The notes beneath the pieces were generated by a model, which saw nothing but the letters and a program-made list of their open reading frames with translations, searched no databases and was not told the origin of the DNA. Below, in pieces: positions 35,201-36,911 of a stretch of 36,911 nucleotides of DNA. This DNA comes from Seison nebaliae (lineage: Eukaryota > Rotifera > Pararotatoria > Seisonacea > Seisonidae). How positions within the stretch are numbered: position 1 is the first letter of the stretch; every line of letters begins with the position of its first letter. A program made the translations under genes and the position numbers. The DNA is taken from positions 1-36,911 of the forward strand of contig JALJEE010002344.1 of the NCBI GenBank assembly GCA_023231475.1, given 5' to 3'.

Positions 35201-35332
35201 CAAAATATAATTGAACAATTCCAACAACCATCGATTAGCAACGAAGTTAAATTCAAAGAATTTATTGATATTTTCAGAAACAAACAACTAGATCGTCACA
35301 TGATTTCTGAAGTTTTTCATATTCTACTTTAA
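32282..35332 (+). CDS. SNX29: RUN- and PX-domain sorting nexin (SNX29-like)
   Basis: This is a RUN plus PX protein, expected to be a membrane-associated endosomal adaptor in which the PX domain binds phosphoinositides. The exons are 32282-32483, 32574-32663, 32711-32918, 32966-33038, 33106-33524, 33580-34096, 34148-34423, 34479-35051 and 35105-35332, about 861 aa. The first junction is ambiguous: 32503 joined to 32591 also keeps the frame. The RUN domain covers about residues 1-220 (LLWKFFGEVVN, RLLNEDQLVRYL). An acidic region is followed by a coiled coil near 387-440 (NRIKLLEKELLAEQLKQ) and Ser/Asn-rich linkers. The PX domain covers about 700-836: HHVYPIFIRI, WYVVRRYSEI with the phosphoinositide-contact arginines, KFPKK and DFLEHRRIDLKVFL. 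The domain order matches SNX29. The gene is divergent from the dynein gene and converges closely with the next gene. Confidence 0.85.
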
Positions 35333-35342
35333 TTATTCTTCC

Positions 35343-35348
35343 TTTATT
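35343..35348 (-). terminator. Minus-strand AATAAA for the unrecognised gene
   Basis: AATAAA lies 45 nt past the stop of the minus-strand gene and only 11 nt beyond the SNX29 stop. A second minus-strand AATAAA lies at 35378-35383. Confidence 0.5.
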
Positions 35349-35392
35349 ATTTGAGGAAAATTTTGAATGAATTTCTTTTTATTCTCCATAAA

Positions 35393-36165
35393 TTAATTTG
35401 AATAAAAATCGAAAATTGTTGAAACGAACGAATAACCAACATCATACAATGAGTGAAGTGTTTCCATATCCATCGATTTGTTAATGGAATTTGTTAATGG
35501 AATAAATGCACATAAATATTTTGTGTTTTTCGTATTATCTAATACTTCCACTTTCTCATCAAAATAAGATTTATAGAAATATGGTTGTTCAACATTAGAA
35601 TATACACAAATATATAATTCATCTGTTTCCAACCATTCCTTCGGCATAGGAATAATTTCTTCTTCATTCTTCAATAATAACACTGCCCCAACACACTTCT
35701 TTAATTCGATCGACTTCTTTAAAAGTTCTACCATCAGTCCATTGATACCATAACAAAGATTCTTTAGATTAAATAAACTCCTTAAAATATTACTATTAAA
35801 TCGAAAGAACTTTAATCGGACAATCATAAATGAATAGCACCGAAATATTTATTTGCATTTGGGGATATTCATTCCCGTTTATGACCGTTTGGAAGATGGA
35901 TAAGAAAATTTTTTGAAAATTCCGATATTGACACTCATTCTACAAAGAACAATCGAATTCGAACAATTAAATTTAATAGAACAAACCGCTGGAGGAATTT
36001 GACGAACTAGAAAATTAAGAAAACATGTCTCTGTTAATTCTTTGTGATAAAGAGCATTGATTGGGAGAGATGATATAATTTTCAAATAATTACAATCATC
36101 CTCAAATCCTATTGGAAATAAAGATTTAAAAAAGTAACAAATTTCAACTTTTTTTCGTATAATTT
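35393..36165 (-). CDS. Unrecognised gene, 3' part, at least two exons
   Basis: Two minus-strand open stretches look like exons of one gene. The upstream stretch is open from an AAG acceptor near 36165 to about 35920 and includes FPIGFEDDCNYLKIISSLP, HKELTETCFLNFLV and RQIPPAVCSIKF. The downstream stretch covers about 35827-35393 and ends in YDVGYSFVSTIFDFYSN. The codon use resembles neighbouring genes, and the residues alternate hydrophobic and polar as in a globular protein, with no signal peptide, repeats or membrane segments. The exact junction between them was not resolved, because no donor/acceptor pair was clearly best. No ATG was found ahead of the upstream stretch, so at least one 5' exon lies beyond 36165 or outside the window. 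I do not recognise the family. Confidence 0.55.
35401..35406 (+). terminator. Polyadenylation signal AATAAA for SNX29, inside the opposite coding exon
   Basis: The first plus-strand AATAAA after the SNX29 stop is 69 nt downstream. It falls within the terminal coding exon of the convergent minus-strand gene, so the two mRNAs probably overlap at their 3' ends. Confidence 0.5.
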
Positions 36166-36623
36166 TCCTTCATTATTCTTCCGCTTTAAATTATATTATA
36201 TTTGTAAATTTAAAAATGTTAGTTGACTCACGACAATCGTTGAACAGAAAGAATATTATTGAAAAACTTTTAAAATGTAGCAGATTTATATATATATTCT
36301 TTTTTATTTAGATATATCACTTATTTTCAATCTTATATTTTTTTGTGGTACATAACTTTTTTATATAATATGAAAAGATCTTAATAACAAGAAATTTATG
36401 GGTGTAACAAAATGTTCACATTTTTCATATGAGAGAAATCGTAAATCGAAAGCTTTTATGTTATAATACTTGTTACCAATTTATCATTAACTCGTTTAAT
36501 TGAGTTTACTGACATTGGTTCAATTTTAACGCCGACTAAACACTCATATTTCGGGATGTATGATTACTGGGGTTGGGGGAATGATCCGTGATCCAAAAAT
36601 GATAAGGATCGATCCTTCTATAC
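36166..36623. other. AT-rich stretch at the right end
   Basis: About 460 nt of very AT-rich sequence. It may contain the intron or 5' part of the unrecognised minus-strand gene. No convincing coding frame or RNA gene was seen. Confidence 0.35.
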
Positions 36624-36911
36624 CAGGGGTGGGCAAGAGGCATACAAAAAGCATACAATTTGTAAATTCATGTATGCTTGTAACTTTTGTTTTATATTAC
36701 ATGCTGATCATGAAAAATTTGTTCTATAATTGTAACCCTATTTTTGGCTTAAATAAATTTTTCACATGATTCTTATAAGTTATGTCTTATAAAAAAGTTC
36801 AGAAATATTTAAACATTCGAATGAATTTAAGGTTTTTAGTTAAGATGATAGTGAAGAAGATGATACGGAAGAGAAAGAGAACGAATGTTATTAAAATTTG
36901 AAATGAATAAA
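36624..36911. mobile_element. hAT-like transposon end, running off the window
   Basis: CAGGGGTGGGCAA at 36624-36636 matches the common form of hAT terminal inverted repeats (CAGnGGTnnnCAA). Just inside it are short repeats typical of hAT subterminal regions: two direct GCATAC units and an inverted TGTATGC. The opposite terminus is not in the window, so the length and the 8-bp duplication cannot be checked. The candidate duplication is the 8 bases 36616-36623. No transposase sequence is visible. Confidence 0.5.

Noticed and set aside
36560-36769. 69-codon plus-strand frame at the right end
   Set aside because: It runs across the hAT-like terminal motif and subterminal repeats and has no protein features.
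1-36911. tRNA, rRNA, CRISPR arrays, bacterial operons or riboswitches
   Set aside because: None recognised by eye; the introns and gene families show a eukaryotic nuclear genome, so the bacterial feature types do not apply.

Overview
This is a eukaryotic window, almost certainly from a small, compact, AT-rich animal genome. The genes carry spliceosomal introns and include animal-type components: an Aph-1 gamma-secretase subunit, a TGF-beta-family ligand, an axonemal dynein heavy chain, a PA200/PSME4 proteasome activator, CPSF4/Clipper and a RUN-PX sorting nexin. Most introns are only 43-67 nt, neighbouring genes are often 60-400 nt apart, and the base composition is AT-rich. I cannot name the species. 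An intact outer-arm dynein heavy chain implies that the animal keeps motile cilia or flagella at some stage.

Layout, left to right. Positions 2-181 hold the cut-off end of a retroelement integrase-like reading frame. CPSF4 (516-1797, +, 8 exons) converges with APH1 (2776-1997, -, single exon). Next come a TGF-beta-like ligand (4261-2986, -) and PSME4 (12683-4633, -, 11 exons). A long PSME4 intron contains an opposite-strand basic-protein ORF with its own TATA box (5497-5922, +). A gene-poor 2.2-kb stretch precedes two tandem single-exon secreted proteins that look like truncated fibrinogen-related domains (14911-15579 and 16158-16844, +). A 387-bp foldback MITE with TTA target-site duplications (17120-17506) lies between them and the 3' end of a complete outer-arm dynein heavy chain (31788-17818, -, 11 exons, 4482 aa). 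An SNX29-like RUN-PX gene is divergent from the dynein gene (32282-35332, +, 9 exons). It ends 60 nt from the stop of an unrecognised minus-strand gene (35393 to about 36165). A hAT-like terminal repeat begins at 36624 and runs toward the right edge.

The exon structures were built by hand from reading-frame continuity, GT/AG sites and remembered family conservation, and no alignment was run. They give full-length proteins with consistent phases for CPSF4, PSME4 (one uncertain junction), DNAH and SNX29 (one ambiguous junction).

The most unusual observation is the splice-donor sequence. Of 33 well-supported introns, 30 begin with GTT, instead of the usual animal GTA/GTG followed by AG. A second is the exon structure of the two largest genes: introns crowd both ends and the middle is one giant exon (10,588 nt in the dynein gene, 4,953 nt in PSME4). 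The genes show no common pathway; their neighbourhood looks like ordinary animal gene order, not an operon.
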